Assembly (NCBI RefSeq): GCF_001875655.1
Contig: NZ_MKEQ01000001.1
Coordinates: 3,767,921 to 3,831,920 of the forward strand
Source: Enterobacter hormaechei ATCC 49162
Lineage (GTDB): Bacteria; Pseudomonadota; Gammaproteobacteria; Enterobacterales; Enterobacteriaceae
Reading direction: 5' to 3'
Length of the DNA stretch: 64,000 nucleotides
The translations under genes were made by a program, and so were the position numbers. Under the pieces are notes generated by a model. The model did not search any database, was not told the DNA's origin, and saw nothing but the letters and a program-made list of their open reading frames with translations. Shown one piece after another: positions 17,274 to 30,264 of this stretch. Position 1 is the first letter of the stretch, and every line of letters starts with the position of its first letter.

Positions 17274-17589
17274 TTTTTCTGCCGGGCGCTAAGGCGTCCG
17301 GGTTACAGGGACTTCTTGGCTGACCTTATGGATAATTCTGCTTAATCCCTTCCCATTTGTAGGACAATTACGCCTTTTTTTATGTCATTTTTCGCTGAAT
17401 TTATGTACGCAATTACTGTAATTCTGCGGTGTGATGTCGCTCTCTTATGGATGATTAATTTCCCGCTAAAACTATCTCCAGCAATAACGCTTATAACGAG
17501 GTAAGCGCTAATGCCTTGTTTTAAGTCCGATTAAATACGTTGTTCGCCATTATTCCCTACAGATAAGAATGCTAAAGCTGGAGTTTACC
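17274..17589 (+). promoter_or_regulatory. araFGH upstream regulatory region
   Basis: This 316-bp region begins with a G/C hairpin (17281-17302) after the DJ-1 gene. TATGGA-N7-GCTT (17327-17343) is one base from the inverse AraC half-site TATGGA-N7-GCTA; a second TATGGA is at 17446-17451, with a poorer partner. TGTGA-N6-TCTCT (17430-17445) is a half-good CRP site. Together they fit the AraC plus CRP control known for araFGH in E. coli. Confidence 0.45.
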
Positions 17590-18579
17590 ATGCACAAATT
17601 TACTAAAGCGCTGGCGGCCATCGGCCTGGCTGCCGTTATGTCACAATCCGCTATCGCTGAAAATTTAAAGCTCGGTTTTCTGGTTAAACAGCCTGAAGAG
17701 CCGTGGTTCCAGACCGAGTGGAAATTTGCTGATAAAGCCGGAAAAGATTTGGGATTTGAGGTAATTAAAATCGCCGTACCTGACGGCGAGAAAACGCTGA
17801 ACGCCATTGATAGCCTGGCGGCCAGCGGCGCGAAAGGTTTCGTTATCTGTACCCCGGATCCAAAACTGGGTTCAGCTATTGCTGCAAAAGCGCGCGGTTA
17901 CGACATGAAAGTCATCGCGGTGGACGATCAGTTCGTCAATGCCAAAGGTAAACCGATGGATACCGTTCCGCTGGTGATGATGGCGGCTACCAAAATCGGT
18001 GAGCGTCAGGGCCAGGAGCTTTATAAAGAGATGCAAAAACGCGGCTGGGATGTCAAAGAGACTGCCGTGATGGCTATAACCGCAGACGAGCTGGATACCG
18101 CCCGTCGTCGTACTACCGGATCCATGGACGCCCTGAAAGCGGCTGGCTTCCCGGAAAAACAGATCTACAAAGTCCCGACCAAATCCAACGATATTCCGGG
18201 CGCCTTTGATGCGGCCAACTCCATGCTCGTCCAGCATCCGGAAGTGAAGCACTGGCTGGTGGTGGGGATGAACGATAACACCGTGCTGGGCGGCGTGCGT
18301 GCAACGGAAGGTCAGGGCTTTAAAGCACCGGACGTGATCGGCATCGGCATCAACGGGGTCGACGCCGTGAGCGAACTGTCTAAAGCGCAGGCGACCGGCT
18401 TCTACGGCTCTCTGCTGCCAAGCCCGGATGTCCACGGCTATAAATCCAGCGAAATGCTCTACAACTGGGTGACCAAAGGGGTTGAGCCGCCGAAATTCAC
18501 CGAAGTGACCGATGTGGTGCTGATCACCCGCGATAACTTCAAAGAGGAGCTGGCGAAAAAAGGACTGGGCGGTAAGTAA
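17590..18579 (+). CDS. araF: L-arabinose-binding periplasmic protein AraF
   Basis: A 329-residue precursor, same length as E. coli AraF and over 90% similar by eye. The signal peptide (MHKFTKALAAIGLAAVMSQS, cleavage after AIA) precedes a mature protein opening ENLKLGFLVKQPEEPWFQTE, whose Lys, Glu and Trp are arabinose contacts. It delivers L-arabinose to AraG/AraH. The start at 17590 follows TGGAG; an ATG at 17569 would add seven residues without a signal function. Confidence 0.97.
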   Translation: MHKFTKALAAIGLAAVMSQSAIAENLKLGFLVKQPEEPWFQTEWKFADKAGKDLGFEVIKIAVPDGEKTLNAIDSLAASGAKGFVICTPDPKLGSAIAAKARGYDMKVIAVDDQFVNAKGKPMDTVPLVMMAATKIGERQGQELYKEMQKRGWDVKETAVMAITADELDTARRRTTGSMDALKAAGFPEKQIYKVPTKSNDIPGAFDAANSMLVQHPEVKHWLVVGMNDNTVLGGVRATEGQGFKAPDVIGIGINGVDAVSELSKAQATGFYGSLLPSPDVHGYKSSEMLYNWVTKGVEPPKFTEVTDVVLITRDNFKEELAKKGLGGK

Positions 18580-18593
18580 TACGCGGTGATTGC

Positions 18594-18616
18594 GCCCCTC
18601 ACTGACCGTGAGGGGC
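18594..18616 (+). terminator. Intercistronic stem-loop between araF and araG
   Basis: GCCCCTCAC pairs perfectly with GTGAGGGGC around five bases, with no T run. Such elements after binding-protein genes stabilise the upstream message and reduce read-through, giving more AraF than AraGH. Confidence 0.65.
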
Positions 18617-18650
18617 CAGATGTACACACTACAGGAATCACGGAGTCGTT

Positions 18651-20165
18651 ATGCAACAGTCTGATCCGTATCTCTCTTTCCGCGGCATCGGTAAAACGTT
18701 CCCCGGTGTAAACGCGCTGACCGATATCAGCTTTGACTGCTATGCCGGCCAGGTTCACGCCCTGATGGGGGAGAACGGCGCGGGAAAATCCACGCTGCTT
18801 AAAATTCTCAGCGGCAACTACACGCCCACTACCGGCACGCTGGCCATTCGCGGCGAAGAGGTGGCCTTTGCCGATACCACGGCCGCGCTAAACGCGGGCG
18901 TCGCCATCATCTATCAGGAACTGCACCTTATTCCCGAGATGACCGTGGCGGAGAACATCTATCTGGGCCAGCTTCCGCATAAAAGCGGGGTGGTCAACCG
19001 CTCGCTGCTCAACTATGAAGCGGGCTTGCAGCTTAAGCATCTTGGGCTGGATGTCGATCCGCAAACGCCCCTTAAGTATCTCTCCATCGGCCAGTGGCAG
19101 ATGGTGGAAATTGCTAAAGCACTGGCGCGCAACGCCAAAATTATCGCTTTTGACGAGCCAACCAGCTCGCTCTCGGCGCGTGAAATAGAAAATCTCTTTC
19201 GTGTCATCCGCGAACTGCGCAAAGAGGGCCGCATCATTCTGTACGTCTCTCACCGTATGGAAGAGATTTTTGCCCTAAGCGATGCCATCACCGTGTTTAA
19301 AGATGGCCGCTACGTGCGCACCTTCACCGATATGCAGCAGGTCAACCACGATCAGCTGGTACAGGCGATGGTTGGACGCGATCTGGGGGATATTTACCAC
19401 TGGAAACCGCGCGAGTATGGCCCGGAGCGTTTGCGTCTGGATAACGTTAAAGCCCCAGGCGTCCGCACGCCCATTTCACTCTCGGTGCGCAGCGGCGAAA
19501 TCGTCGGGCTGTTTGGTCTTGTAGGGGCAGGGCGCAGCGAGCTGATGAAAGGGCTGTTTGGCGGGACGCGCATTACCCAGGGCCAGGTCTTCGTCGACGG
19601 GAAAAAGGTTGATATTCAGAAGCCTGCCCAGGCGATTAACGCCGGTATCATGCTCTGCCCGGAAGATCGCAAGGCCGAAGGCATCATTCCGGTGCACTCG
19701 GTGCGCGACAACATCAACATCTCTGCCCGGCGCAAGTTCATCCGCGCGGGATGCCTGATTAACGACGGCTGGGAGGCGAGCAACGCGGATCACCATATCC
19801 GTTCGCTGAACATCAAAACCCCCGGTGCGGAACAGCTGATCATGAATCTGTCCGGCGGCAACCAGCAGAAGGCGATTCTGGGCCGCTGGCTGTCGGAAGA
19901 TATGAAGGTCATTTTGCTGGATGAGCCAACGCGCGGTATCGACGTGGGGGCGAAACACGAAATCTATAACGTTATCTATGAGCTGGCAAAACGCGGCGTG
20001 GCGGTTCTGTTCGCCTCCAGCGATCTGCCCGAGGTGCTGGGCGTTGCCGACCGCATTGTTGTGATGCGTGAAGGTGAAATTGCCGGTGAATTGCTGCATG
20101 AACAGGCGAATGAACAACAGGCGTTGAGTCTCGCCATGCCTAAAGTTAGCCAGGCTGTCGCCTGA
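18651..20165 (+). CDS. araG: L-arabinose ABC transporter ATPase AraG
   Basis: A 504-residue fused double-ATPase of the sugar (CUT2) class. Domain 1 has Walker [10 protein letters not shown], signature [15 protein letters not shown] and Walker [13 protein letters not shown]. Domain 2 has a degenerate Walker A ([10 protein letters not shown]) but an intact signature [15 protein letters not shown] and Walker [13 protein letters not shown], the usual asymmetry of this family. It drives arabinose import from the cytoplasmic face with AraH. CGGAG precedes the ATG. Confidence 0.96.
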   Translation: MQQSDPYLSFRGIGKTFPGVNALTDISFDCYAGQVHALMGENGAGKSTLLKILSGNYTPTTGTLAIRGEEVAFADTTAALNAGVAIIYQELHLIPEMTVAENIYLGQLPHKSGVVNRSLLNYEAGLQLKHLGLDVDPQTPLKYLSIGQWQMVEIAKALARNAKIIAFDEPTSSLSAREIENLFRVIRELRKEGRIILYVSHRMEEIFALSDAITVFKDGRYVRTFTDMQQVNHDQLVQAMVGRDLGDIYHWKPREYGPERLRLDNVKAPGVRTPISLSVRSGEIVGLFGLVGAGRSELMKGLFGGTRITQGQVFVDGKKVDIQKPAQAINAGIMLCPEDRKAEGIIPVHSVRDNINISARRKFIRAGCLINDGWEASNADHHIRSLNIKTPGAEQLIMNLSGGNQQKAILGRWLSEDMKVILLDEPTRGIDVGAKHEIYNVIYELAKRGVAVLFASSDLPEVLGVADRIVVMREGEIAGELLHEQANEQQALSLAMPKVSQAVA

Positions 20166-20176
20166 GTAAGGAGTCA

Positions 20177-21160
20177 ATGATGTCCTCTGTTACTACATCC
20201 GGAGCGCCGAAGTCGGCTTTCAGTTTTGGCCGCATCTGGGACCAGTACGGCATGCTGGTGGTCTTTGCTGCCCTGTTCGTCGCCTGCGCGATTTTTGTGC
20301 CGAACTTCGCCACCTTCATCAATATGAAGGGGTTGGGGCTGGCCATCTCCATGTCCGGCATGGTGGCCTGTGGCATGCTTTTCTGCCTGGCCTCCGGCGA
20401 TTTTGACCTGTCGGTCGCCTCGGTGATTGCCTGCGCTGGCGTCACCACCGCCGTGGTGATCAACATGACCGAAAGCCTGTGGATCGGCGTTCTGGCCGGG
20501 CTGATGCTCGGCGTGTTGAGTGGCCTGGTGAACGGGTTTGTCATTGCGCGCCTGAAGATCAACGCCCTGATCACAACGCTGGCAACCATGCAAATCGTGC
20601 GCGGTCTGGCCTATATCATCTCCGACGGTAAAGCGGTGGGGATTGAAGATGAGCGTTTCTTTACGCTGGGCTATGCCAACTGGCTGGGCCTGCCTGCACC
20701 AATCTGGCTGACGGTAGCCTGTTTGATCCTGTTCGGATTCCTGCTTAACCGCACCACCTTTGGCCGCAATACCCTGGCGATTGGCGGGAACGAGGAAGCG
20801 GCACGCCTGGCGGGTGTCCCGGTCGTGCGAACCAAGATCATTATCTTCGTACTTTCCGGGCTGGTATCGGCGGCGGCGGGGATTATTCTGGCGTCGCGTA
20901 TGACCAGCGGTCAGCCAATGACCTCTATCGGTTATGAGCTGATTGTCATTTCAGCCTGCGTTTTGGGGGGCGTATCCCTCAAGGGCGGCATCGGAAAAAT
21001 CTCATATGTGGTGGCGGGGATCCTGATTCTGGGGACCGTGGAGAACGCCATGAACCTGCTTAATATTTCTCCGTTCTCTCAGTACGTCGTACGAGGCCTG
21101 ATCCTGCTGGCAGCGGTGATCTTCGACCGTTACAAGCAAAAAGCGAAGCGAACCGTCTGA
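20177..21160 (+). CDS. araH: L-arabinose ABC transporter permease AraH
   Basis: A 327-residue inner-membrane permease with eight to ten hydrophobic segments, one residue shorter than E. coli AraH as I recall it. GGNEEAARLAGVPVVRTKI is the cytoplasmic coupling loop that docks on AraG. It starts 11 bp after araG and ends with the positively charged tail DRYKQKAKRTV. Last gene of araFGH, followed by two hairpins. Confidence 0.96.
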   Translation: MMSSVTTSGAPKSAFSFGRIWDQYGMLVVFAALFVACAIFVPNFATFINMKGLGLAISMSGMVACGMLFCLASGDFDLSVASVIACAGVTTAVVINMTESLWIGVLAGLMLGVLSGLVNGFVIARLKINALITTLATMQIVRGLAYIISDGKAVGIEDERFFTLGYANWLGLPAPIWLTVACLILFGFLLNRTTFGRNTLAIGGNEEAARLAGVPVVRTKIIIFVLSGLVSAAAGIILASRMTSGQPMTSIGYELIVISACVLGGVSLKGGIGKISYVVAGILILGTVENAMNLLNISPFSQYVVRGLILLAAVIFDRYKQKAKRTV

Positions 21161-21178
21161 TTCATTTTCAACCACTAA

Positions 21179-23516
<2,338 letters not shown>

Positions 23517-23531
23517 TTTTCTCCGGGGGCA

Positions 23532-23960
23532 TTATTTGCCCCCGAGAGGCACCAGCAGGACATCAACCTGGCTTGACGAAACGATAGTTTTTGCCGAGCA
23601 CGCCGCACGAGAAAAAAAGCTCTGGTTATGATTGCCGCAAATCACCAGGTCAATATTCTGTTTCTGGCACATGTCGAGAATATGTCCACTTAATTCCCCC
23701 GTGGCAATCACCGTCTGATGGACAGGATAGTTTGCCCGCTCAACCAGTTCGCGCAGAAATTGCTGCGTTTCCTCCTGAAGAACCTCACGAATATCTTCCA
23801 GCATCGGCGCTGCCAGTTGATTATACATCTCGGGTTCAGCGGCCAGGGTGATCAGACTAATGCGGGCGTTGTTCGGGCGGGCAATTGACACGGCACGGGC
23901 GACGAGTTGATGGCTTTCTGGGGAAACAGCAACAGAAACAAGAAGATGGGAGTAACTCAT
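23532..23960 (-). CDS. uspC: Universal stress protein UspC
   Basis: A 142-residue UspA-fold protein, matching UspC in length and sequence (MSYSHLLVSVAVSPES, PEMYNQLAAPMLEDIR, ICGNHNQSFFSRAACSAK). In E. coli UspC is linked to motility, DNA-damage resistance and osmotic signalling. The start at 23960 follows AGGAG by seven bases; 37 more in-frame codons upstream are not expected to be translated. Placed, as in E. coli, between otsA and flhDC. Confidence 0.94.
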   Translation of the reverse strand: MSYSHLLVSVAVSPESHQLVARAVSIARPNNARISLITLAAEPEMYNQLAAPMLEDIREVLQEETQQFLRELVERANYPVHQTVIATGELSGHILDMCQKQNIDLVICGNHNQSFFSRAACSAKTIVSSSQVDVLLVPLGGK

Positions 23961-24756
23961 CACACACTCCTTTGATGTCAGAATGACTCGTTTCTCAAGC
24001 TTTACCGCGAATCTGCCGCTTCTGCAAGAGGTGCATGCGACAATAGTGTGAACCTTATCATAATTATTCATTAATTATTCTTATAAGAAGAATAACGAAA
24101 AGCGGGCGGCAAATGAAAATAATTAACAACTTAACGTAAATCACACATTTAGCCTTCCGTGCTGTTAAATCGTGTTAACCGATCGTCAACGCAAGCGTGA
24201 CGGTTACGCAGCGAAACTTCTTTTACGAAAGGAAAAGATAACCTGCTGTTTTTACTTAATTAACTCCGGCTCTATCCTGACGTAAGTGTGCTTTGTCACA
24301 CGCAAGGACAGTGCTTTTTCGAGTTAGCAATTTGCATACCCGATCCCCTCATCCTTCTGCATGAGTATTCGTCCCATAAGAATATAAACCAGCTTTGCTT
24401 GGTCAATAAATAGCCAAATTACAAGTCACGCTGATGGATTTATGGGTTACATTCGCGTAAATTATGTGACGAAGATCACATTTATTTTAAATTTCAGGGG
24501 GGGCTGCATTGTATGTGTCAAAACTGACGAGTAGAGTTTGCGTCGAATTAGGAAAAATCTTAGTTATTTGTAAGAAAAGATAAAATGTGTAACCGACATT
24601 TTGGCCATGTTAACCGGTCACGCGCTTTACGACGTACAAACCTAAATTCAACTATGCATTTGGCCTTTTCTTTTTATACCGGGTGATTTCCCGGCGACAT
24701 CACGGGGTGCGGTCTTTCCGCATAAAAATAATAGTTGGTTATTCTGGATGGGAAAA
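23961..24756. promoter_or_regulatory. Long regulatory region upstream of flhDC
   Basis: About 800 bp without a gene, A/T-rich in its central part (24060-24600). In enterobacteria this region integrates many regulators (CRP, H-NS, OmpR, RcsB, LrhA) to set the decision for motility. A consensus CRP site is at 24465-24480. I could not assign other sites reliably. It also contains the uspC promoter on the minus strand. Confidence 0.7.
24465..24480. promoter_or_regulatory. Consensus CRP site upstream of flhD
   Basis: TGTGA-N6-TCACA is a perfect match to the CRP consensus, 277 bp before the flhD start. Cyclic-AMP activation of flhDC is established in E. coli; this site is the obvious candidate. 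Confidence 0.85.
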
Positions 24757-25107
24757 ATGCATACATCCGAGTTGCTAAAACATATTTATGACATCAATTT
24801 GTCGTATTTATTGCTCGCGCAGCGTTTGATTAGTCAGGACAAACCGTCAGCGATGTTTCGTCTGGGTGTTAACGAAGAGATGGCAACCATGCTGGGTGGA
24901 TTAACACTTCCGCAAATGGTCAAGCTGGCTGAAACCAACCAACTTGTCTGCCAGTTCCGTTTTGATAACCCGCAGACCATTACGCGTCTGACTCAGGAAT
25001 CCCGCGTGGACGATCTGCAACAGATCCACACCGGTATTCTTCTCTCCACCCGCCTGCTCAACGAAATCAGCCAGCCTGATGACGTAGCCCGGAAGAAAAG
25101 GGCTTAA
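24757..25107 (+). CDS. flhD: Flagellar master regulator subunit FlhD
   Basis: A 116-residue helical protein; with FlhC it forms the FlhD4C2 activator of flagellar class II promoters. The sequence ([52 protein letters not shown]) matches E. coli closely. Position 65 keeps the conserved cysteine in QLVCQF used for the dimer disulphide. An ATG nine bases earlier (24748) would give 119 residues; both starts have been annotated in relatives. flhC begins two bases after the stop. Confidence 0.97.
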   Translation: MHTSELLKHIYDINLSYLLLAQRLISQDKPSAMFRLGVNEEMATMLGGLTLPQMVKLAETNQLVCQFRFDNPQTITRLTQESRVDDLQQIHTGILLSTRLLNEISQPDDVARKKRA

Positions 25108-25109
25108 CA

Positions 25110-25688
25110 ATGAGCGAAAAAAGCATTGTTCAGGAAGCCCGTGATATCCAGCTGGCAATGGAACTCATCACGCTGGGCGCGCGTTTACAAATGCTGGAAA
25201 GCGAGACGCAGCTGAGCCGTGGTCGTCTGATCAAGCTGTACAAAGAATTGCGTGGTAGCCCGCCGCCAAAAGGCATGCTGCCGTTTTCGACTGACTGGTT
25301 CATGACCTGGGAGCAGAACATCCATGCTTCCATGTTCTGTAACGCCTGGCAGTACCTGCTTAAAACGGGCTTATGCAGCGGCGTTGATGCTGTGATCAAA
25401 GCCTACAAACTTTACCTTGAGCAATGCCCGCAACAGGAAGAGGGACCCCTGCTGGCGCTGACCCGCGCCTGGACGCTGGTGCGTTTTGTTGAAAGCGGAA
25501 TGCTCGAATTGTCGCGCTGCAACTGCTGTGACGGTAATTTTATAACCCACGCGCACCAGCCTGCGGGCAGCTTCGCCTGTAGTTTGTGCCAGCCTCCATC
25601 CCGAGCCGTAAAAAGACGTAAACTTTCCCGGGATGCTGCCGATATTATTCCACAACTGCTGGATGAACAGATCGAACACGCTGTTTAA
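25110..25688 (+). CDS. flhC: Flagellar master regulator subunit FlhC
   Basis: A 192-residue DNA-binding partner of FlhD, the standard length. The zinc site is intact: RCNCC near residue 137 and FACSLCQPP near residue 157 supply four cysteines. The N-terminal part ([20 protein letters not shown]) is the family start. Translational coupling with flhD is expected from the two-base spacing. A strong terminator follows 23 bp after the stop. Confidence 0.97.
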   Translation: MSEKSIVQEARDIQLAMELITLGARLQMLESETQLSRGRLIKLYKELRGSPPPKGMLPFSTDWFMTWEQNIHASMFCNAWQYLLKTGLCSGVDAVIKAYKLYLEQCPQQEEGPLLALTRAWTLVRFVESGMLELSRCNCCDGNFITHAHQPAGSFACSLCQPPSRAVKRRKLSRDAADIIPQLLDEQIEHAV

Positions 25689-25711
25689 CCCGAACCTGTG
25701 GGCAAGATTCC

Positions 25712-25744
25712 AGCAGCGGTAAGCGATTACCGCTGCTTTTTTTT
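25712..25744 (+). terminator. Rho-independent terminator of flhDC
   Basis: AGCAGCGGTAA pairs with TTACCGCTGCT around GCGA and is followed by seven or more T residues. It separates flhDC from motAB-cheAW. Confidence 0.93.
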
Positions 25745-25811
25745 ACCCTGCGTTCCGGTCACGCGCTCGAAATGAACGTCCTGCCATAGTCACTAGCGGA
25801 AGGATGATGTC

Positions 25812-26699
25812 GTGCTTATCTTATTAGGTTACCTGGTAGTTCTCGGTACAGTTTTCGGCGGTTACATGATGACCGGCGGGCACCTTGGAGCACTCTATCA
25901 ACCGGCTGAACTTGTCATCATCGGCGGGGCAGGGGTAGGGGCTTTTATCGTTGGTAACAACGGTAAATCGATCAAGGGCACGCTGAAGGCGATTCCGCTG
26001 CTGTTTCGTCGCTCAAAATACACCAAAAGCATGTATATGGATCTGCTGGCGCTGCTCTATCGCCTGATGGCGAAGTCACGTCAGCAGGGGATGTTCTCGC
26101 TGGAGCGGGACATCGAAAACCCGAAAGAGAGCGAAATTTTCGCCAGCTACCCGCGTATTCTGGCCGACGCGATGATGCTCGATTTTATCGTCGATTACCT
26201 GCGCCTGATCATCAGCGGCAACATGAACACCTTCGAAATTGAAGCCCTGATGGACGAAGAGATCGAAACCCACGAGAGCGAATCTGAAGTGCCGGCTAAC
26301 AGCCTGGCGCTGGTGGGTGACTCGCTTCCGGCCTTCGGGATCGTGGCGGCGGTCATGGGCGTGGTGCATGCCCTGGCCTCGGCGGATCGCCCGGCGGCTG
26401 AACTGGGCGCGCTGATTGCCCACGCGATGGTGGGGACGTTCCTCGGTATTTTACTGGCCTACGGCTTTATCTCCCCGCTGGCGAGCGTGCTGCGCCAGAA
26501 GAGCGCCGAAACCACCAAAATGATGCAGTGCGTGAAAATTACGTTGCTCTCAAACCTCAACGGTTACGCGCCACCGATCGCCGTCGAATTTGGTCGTAAG
26601 ACGCTCTATTCCAGCGAACGTCCGTCGTTTATCGAACTGGAAGAGCACGTGCGTGCGGTGAAAAACCCAAACCAACAGACGACAACTGAGGACGCATGA
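25812..26699 (+). CDS. motA: Flagellar motor stator protein MotA
   Basis: A 295-residue inner-membrane protein, same length as E. coli MotA. Four membrane segments with a large cytoplasmic loop bearing the charged residues that act on FliG (around [12 protein letters not shown] and [10 protein letters not shown]), and conserved prolines near residues 173 and 222. With MotB it forms the proton-driven stator. The start is GTG at 25812 after AAGGATG, as in E. coli. Its stop overlaps the motB start by 4 bp. Confidence 0.97.
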   Translation: MLILLGYLVVLGTVFGGYMMTGGHLGALYQPAELVIIGGAGVGAFIVGNNGKSIKGTLKAIPLLFRRSKYTKSMYMDLLALLYRLMAKSRQQGMFSLERDIENPKESEIFASYPRILADAMMLDFIVDYLRLIISGNMNTFEIEALMDEEIETHESESEVPANSLALVGDSLPAFGIVAAVMGVVHALASADRPAAELGALIAHAMVGTFLGILLAYGFISPLASVLRQKSAETTKMMQCVKITLLSNLNGYAPPIAVEFGRKTLYSSERPSFIELEEHVRAVKNPNQQTTTEDA

Positions 26700-27625
26700 A
26701 AAACCAGTCCCATCCGATCGTCATCGTAAAAAAGCGCAAGCATAAGGGGCACGGGCACGGTTCTCACGGCTCCTGGAAGATCGCGTACGCCGACTTTATG
26801 ACCGCCATGATGGCCTTCTTTCTGGTGATGTGGCTGATCTCCATCTCCAGCCCGAAAGAGCTTATTCAGATTGCGGAATATTTCAGAACGCCGCTGGCGA
26901 CGGCGGTCACCGGCGGGCCACGCATTTCGAACAGCGACAGCCCGATCCCTGGCGGCGGTGATGATTACACCCAGCAGCAGGGCGAAGTCAAAAAACAGCC
27001 AAACATCGACGAGCTGAAAAAACGGATGGAGCAGGCGCGCCTGAAAAAACTGCGCGGTGACCTGGATCAGCTGATTGAAGCGGACCCGAAACTGCGCGCG
27101 CTGCGCCCGCATCTGAAGATCGACCTCGTGCAGGAAGGGCTGCGAATTCAGATCATCGACAGCCAGAACCGACCGATGTTTAAAACCGGTAGCGCCGACG
27201 TGGAGCCTTATATGCGCGATATTCTGCGTGCGATTGCACCGGTGCTGAACGGTATTCCTAACCGCATTAGCCTGTCCGGACACACGGATGATTTCCCGTA
27301 CGCCACGGGAGAAAAGGGATACAGCAACTGGGAGCTTTCTGCCGATCGCGCCAACGCCTCGCGTCGCGAGCTGGTGGCGGGTGGGCTTGATGATGGCAAG
27401 GTCCTGCGCGTGGTCGGCATGGCTGCAACCATGCGCCTTACCGACCGCGGGCCGGATGACGCCATCAACCGTCGTATCAGTCTTTTAGTGCTGAACCAGC
27501 AGGCGGAGCAGGCCATCCTGCATGAAAACGCCGAAAGTCAGAATGAGTCACTGGACGATTTAAAACAGCCTGGGGCCGTCCCTTCGGCTGCCGTTCCAAC
27601 ATCGCCACCAGCCAATCCGAGGTGA
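26696..27625 (+). CDS. motB: Flagellar motor stator protein MotB
   Basis: A 309-residue protein with a basic N-terminus, one membrane helix and a periplasmic OmpA-like peptidoglycan-binding domain ([13 protein letters not shown] ... [16 protein letters not shown]). The proton-binding aspartate is in [14 protein letters not shown], residue 33 here because the His/Lys/Gly-rich leader has one extra residue compared with Asp32 of E. coli. The plug helix follows the membrane segment. Overlaps motA by 4 bp. Confidence 0.97.
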   Translation: MKNQSHPIVIVKKRKHKGHGHGSHGSWKIAYADFMTAMMAFFLVMWLISISSPKELIQIAEYFRTPLATAVTGGPRISNSDSPIPGGGDDYTQQQGEVKKQPNIDELKKRMEQARLKKLRGDLDQLIEADPKLRALRPHLKIDLVQEGLRIQIIDSQNRPMFKTGSADVEPYMRDILRAIAPVLNGIPNRISLSGHTDDFPYATGEKGYSNWELSADRANASRRELVAGGLDDGKVLRVVGMAATMRLTDRGPDDAINRRISLLVLNQQAEQAILHENAESQNESLDDLKQPGAVPSAAVPTSPPANPR

Positions 27626-27629
27626 TAGC

Positions 27630-29645
27630 GTGAGCATGGATATTACCGATTTTTACCAGACATTCTTTGATGAAGCCGACGAATTGTTGGCCGATATGGA
27701 GCAACACTTGCTGGATCTGGTGCCCGAGGCACCGGACTCAGAACAGCTCAATGCCATCTTCCGTGCGGCGCATTCCATTAAAGGCGGCGCCGGCACGTTT
27801 GGATTTACCATTTTGCAGGAAACCACCCATTTAATGGAAAACCTGCTGGATGAAGCACGACGCGGTGAGATGCAGCTCAATACCGACATTATCAACCTGT
27901 TTTTGGAAACGAAAGATATTATGCAGGAACAGCTCGACGCCTATAAAAGTTCGGCAGAGCCTGATGCCGCCAGCTTTGAATACATCTGCAACGCGCTGCG
28001 TCAGTTAGCGCTGGAAGCCAAAGGTGAGGCGTCTGCGCCCGTTGTCCCTGCGGCAAAACTGAGCGTTGTTGACGCCGTAGCCGAACCCGATACGGCGCCT
28101 GATGCGCCCGCAGGTAAACTGCGTGTGGTGCTGTCACGTCTGAAAGAGAACGAGGTCGACCTGCTGGAAGAGGAGCTGGGTAATCTGGCGACGCTCAGCA
28201 ACGTGGTGAAGGGCAAAGACAGCCTGGCCGCGACGCTCGACGACGGGATCGGCCAGGATGACATCGTGGCGGTGCTGTGCTTCGTGATTGAAGCGGATCA
28301 GATTGCGTTTGAAACTGAAGCAGCGACCGCAGAAGCGCAAGCGCCTGCTCCGGCAGAAAAAGCTCCGGCGGTGGTCCCTGCTGCCCCTGCACTGAAAGCC
28401 GTGCCTAAAGAGTCGGCTGCTCCGGCCCGCGGTGAAAAACCGGCGGCGCGTTCCAGCGAATCCACGAGCATTCGCGTGGCGGTAGAGAAAGTGGATCAGC
28501 TGATCAACCTGGTCGGTGAACTGGTGATCACCCAGTCAATGCTGGCCCAGCGATCCAACGAACTGGACCCGGTCACCCACGGCGATCTCATCACCAGCAT
28601 GGGCCAGTTACAACGTAACGCCCGCGATTTGCAGGAATCGGTGATGTCCATCCGCATGATGCCGATGGAATATGTCTTCAGCCGCTTCCCGCGTCTGGTG
28701 CGCGACCTGGCCGGTAAGCTCAACAAGCAGATCGAACTGACGCTAATGGGCAGCTCTACCGAGCTGGACAAGAGCCTGATTGAACGCATTATCGACCCGT
28801 TAACGCACTTGGTGCGTAACAGTCTCGACCACGGTATCGAGCTGCCGGAAAACCGCGTGGCTGCCGGTAAATCACCGGTGGGGAACCTGATCCTGTCAGC
28901 GGAACATCAGGGCGGCAACATCTGCATCGAAGTGACCGATGACGGCGCGGGGCTGAACCGCGAGCGCATCCTGGCGAAGGCGATTTCGCAGGGGATGGCG
29001 GTCAACGAAAACATGACCGACGAAGAAGTGGGCATGCTGATTTTTGCCCCGGGCTTCTCAACCGCAGAGCAGGTCACCGACGTTTCTGGTCGTGGCGTGG
29101 GCATGGACGTGGTGAAACGTAACATTCAGGAGATGGGCGGTCACGTTGAGATCCAGTCTAAGCAGGGCGCGGGCACCACAATTCGTATCCTGCTGCCGCT
29201 GACGCTGGCGATCCTCGACGGCATGTCCGTTAAAGTGGCGGACGAAGTCTTTATTCTGCCGCTGAACGCGGTGATGGAATCGCTCCAGCCGCGCGAAGAA
29301 GATCTGCACCCGCTGGCGGGCGGCGAGCGCGTACTTGAAGTGCGTGGCGAATATCTGCCGCTGGTGGAACTGTGGAAAGTGTTCGAAGTGGACGGGGCAA
29401 AAACCGAGGCCACGCAGGGTATCGTTGTGATCCTGCAAAGCGCCGGACGCCGCTACGCGTTGCTGGTCGATCAGCTGATTGGTCAGCATCAGGTGGTGGT
29501 TAAGAACCTGGAAAGTAACTACCGCAAAGTGCCGGGGATCTCTGCTGCCACCATCCTGGGTGATGGTAGCGTCGCGCTGATCGTCGATGTATCGGCACTT
29601 CAGGGATTAAATCGTGAACAACGTGTGGCGAACACAGCCGCCTGA
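27630..29645 (+). CDS. cheA: Chemotaxis histidine kinase CheA
   Basis: A 671-residue kinase with domains P1 (phosphorylated His48 in [10 protein letters not shown]), P2 (CheY/CheB binding, about 160-225), P3 dimerisation, P4 ATPase ([33 protein letters not shown]) and P5 CheW-like. It is about 17 residues longer than E. coli CheA, the extra residues lying in Ala/Pro-rich linkers beside P2. An internal ATG at 27921 (codon 98) matches the start of the short form CheA-S. The start is GTG, five bases after motB. Confidence 0.97.
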   Translation: MSMDITDFYQTFFDEADELLADMEQHLLDLVPEAPDSEQLNAIFRAAHSIKGGAGTFGFTILQETTHLMENLLDEARRGEMQLNTDIINLFLETKDIMQEQLDAYKSSAEPDAASFEYICNALRQLALEAKGEASAPVVPAAKLSVVDAVAEPDTAPDAPAGKLRVVLSRLKENEVDLLEEELGNLATLSNVVKGKDSLAATLDDGIGQDDIVAVLCFVIEADQIAFETEAATAEAQAPAPAEKAPAVVPAAPALKAVPKESAAPARGEKPAARSSESTSIRVAVEKVDQLINLVGELVITQSMLAQRSNELDPVTHGDLITSMGQLQRNARDLQESVMSIRMMPMEYVFSRFPRLVRDLAGKLNKQIELTLMGSSTELDKSLIERIIDPLTHLVRNSLDHGIELPENRVAAGKSPVGNLILSAEHQGGNICIEVTDDGAGLNRERILAKAISQGMAVNENMTDEEVGMLIFAPGFSTAEQVTDVSGRGVGMDVVKRNIQEMGGHVEIQSKQGAGTTIRILLPLTLAILDGMSVKVADEVFILPLNAVMESLQPREEDLHPLAGGERVLEVRGEYLPLVELWKVFEVDGAKTEATQGIVVILQSAGRRYALLVDQLIGQHQVVVKNLESNYRKVPGISAATILGDGSVALIVDVSALQGLNREQRVANTAA

Positions 29646-29664
29646 TTAAGTAAAAGGTAATAAC

Positions 29665-30168
29665 ATGACCGGTATGAGTAACGTAACGAAACTGGCGGGC
29701 GAGCCATCTGGGCAGGAATTCCTGGTTTTCACTTTAGGTGATGAAGAGTACGGTATCGACATCCTGAAAGTGCAGGAAATCCGTGGTTACGACCAGGTAA
29801 CGCGCATCGCGAACACGCCAGCGTTTATCAAGGGTGTGACCAACCTGCGCGGTGTGATTGTGCCTATCGTGGATCTGCGCGTGAAGTTCAGCCAGGGCGA
29901 TGTGGAGTACAACGATAACACGGTGGTGATTGTCCTGAATCTGGGGCAGCGCGTGGTGGGGATCGTCGTGGACGGCGTGTCTGACGTGCTGTCACTGACA
30001 GCCGATCAAATCCGTCCTGCGCCGGAGTTTGCGGTCACGCTGTCGACGGAATACCTGACGGGGCTGGGTGCGCTCGGCGAGCGTATGCTGATTCTGGTAA
30101 ATATTGAGAAGCTGCTGAACAGCGAAGAGATGGCGCTGCTGGATATCGCGGCGAATCACGTGGCATAA
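29665..30168 (+). CDS. cheW: Chemotaxis coupling protein CheW
   Basis: A 167-residue two-lobed SH3-like protein, equal in length to E. coli CheW and almost identical through [20 protein letters not shown] and [14 protein letters not shown], the receptor- and CheA-contacting surface. It links receptors to CheA in the polar signalling array. In E. coli the next gene downstream is tar; here a REP element, a symporter and a fimbrial operon follow first. Confidence 0.97.
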   Translation: MTGMSNVTKLAGEPSGQEFLVFTLGDEEYGIDILKVQEIRGYDQVTRIANTPAFIKGVTNLRGVIVPIVDLRVKFSQGDVEYNDNTVVIVLNLGQRVVGIVVDGVSDVLSLTADQIRPAPEFAVTLSTEYLTGLGALGERMLILVNIEKLLNSEEMALLDIAANHVA

Positions 30169-30173
30169 AACAA

Positions 30174-30254
30174 AGCCGGGTGGCGCTGACGCTTACCCGG
30201 CCTACGTGTTCGAGCCATTCGTAGGCCGGGTAAGGCGATGCCGCCACCCGGCTT
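30174..30254. repeat. REP/BIME-type paired palindrome
   Basis: Two inverted copies of a REP-like unit (GCCGGGTGGCG ... CCGGCCTACG and CGTAGGCCGGGTAAGGCG ... CCACCCGGC) face each other around a 13-base centre. It lies between the convergent cheW and symporter genes and probably serves as mRNA 3' stabiliser and terminator. Confidence 0.85.
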
Positions 30255-30264
30255 GTTTGTATCC

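Noticed and set aside
17446..17462. Second AraC half-site before araF
   Set aside because: TATGGA is present but the GCTA-like partner at the required spacing is missing; kept only as a comment in the regulatory-region entry.
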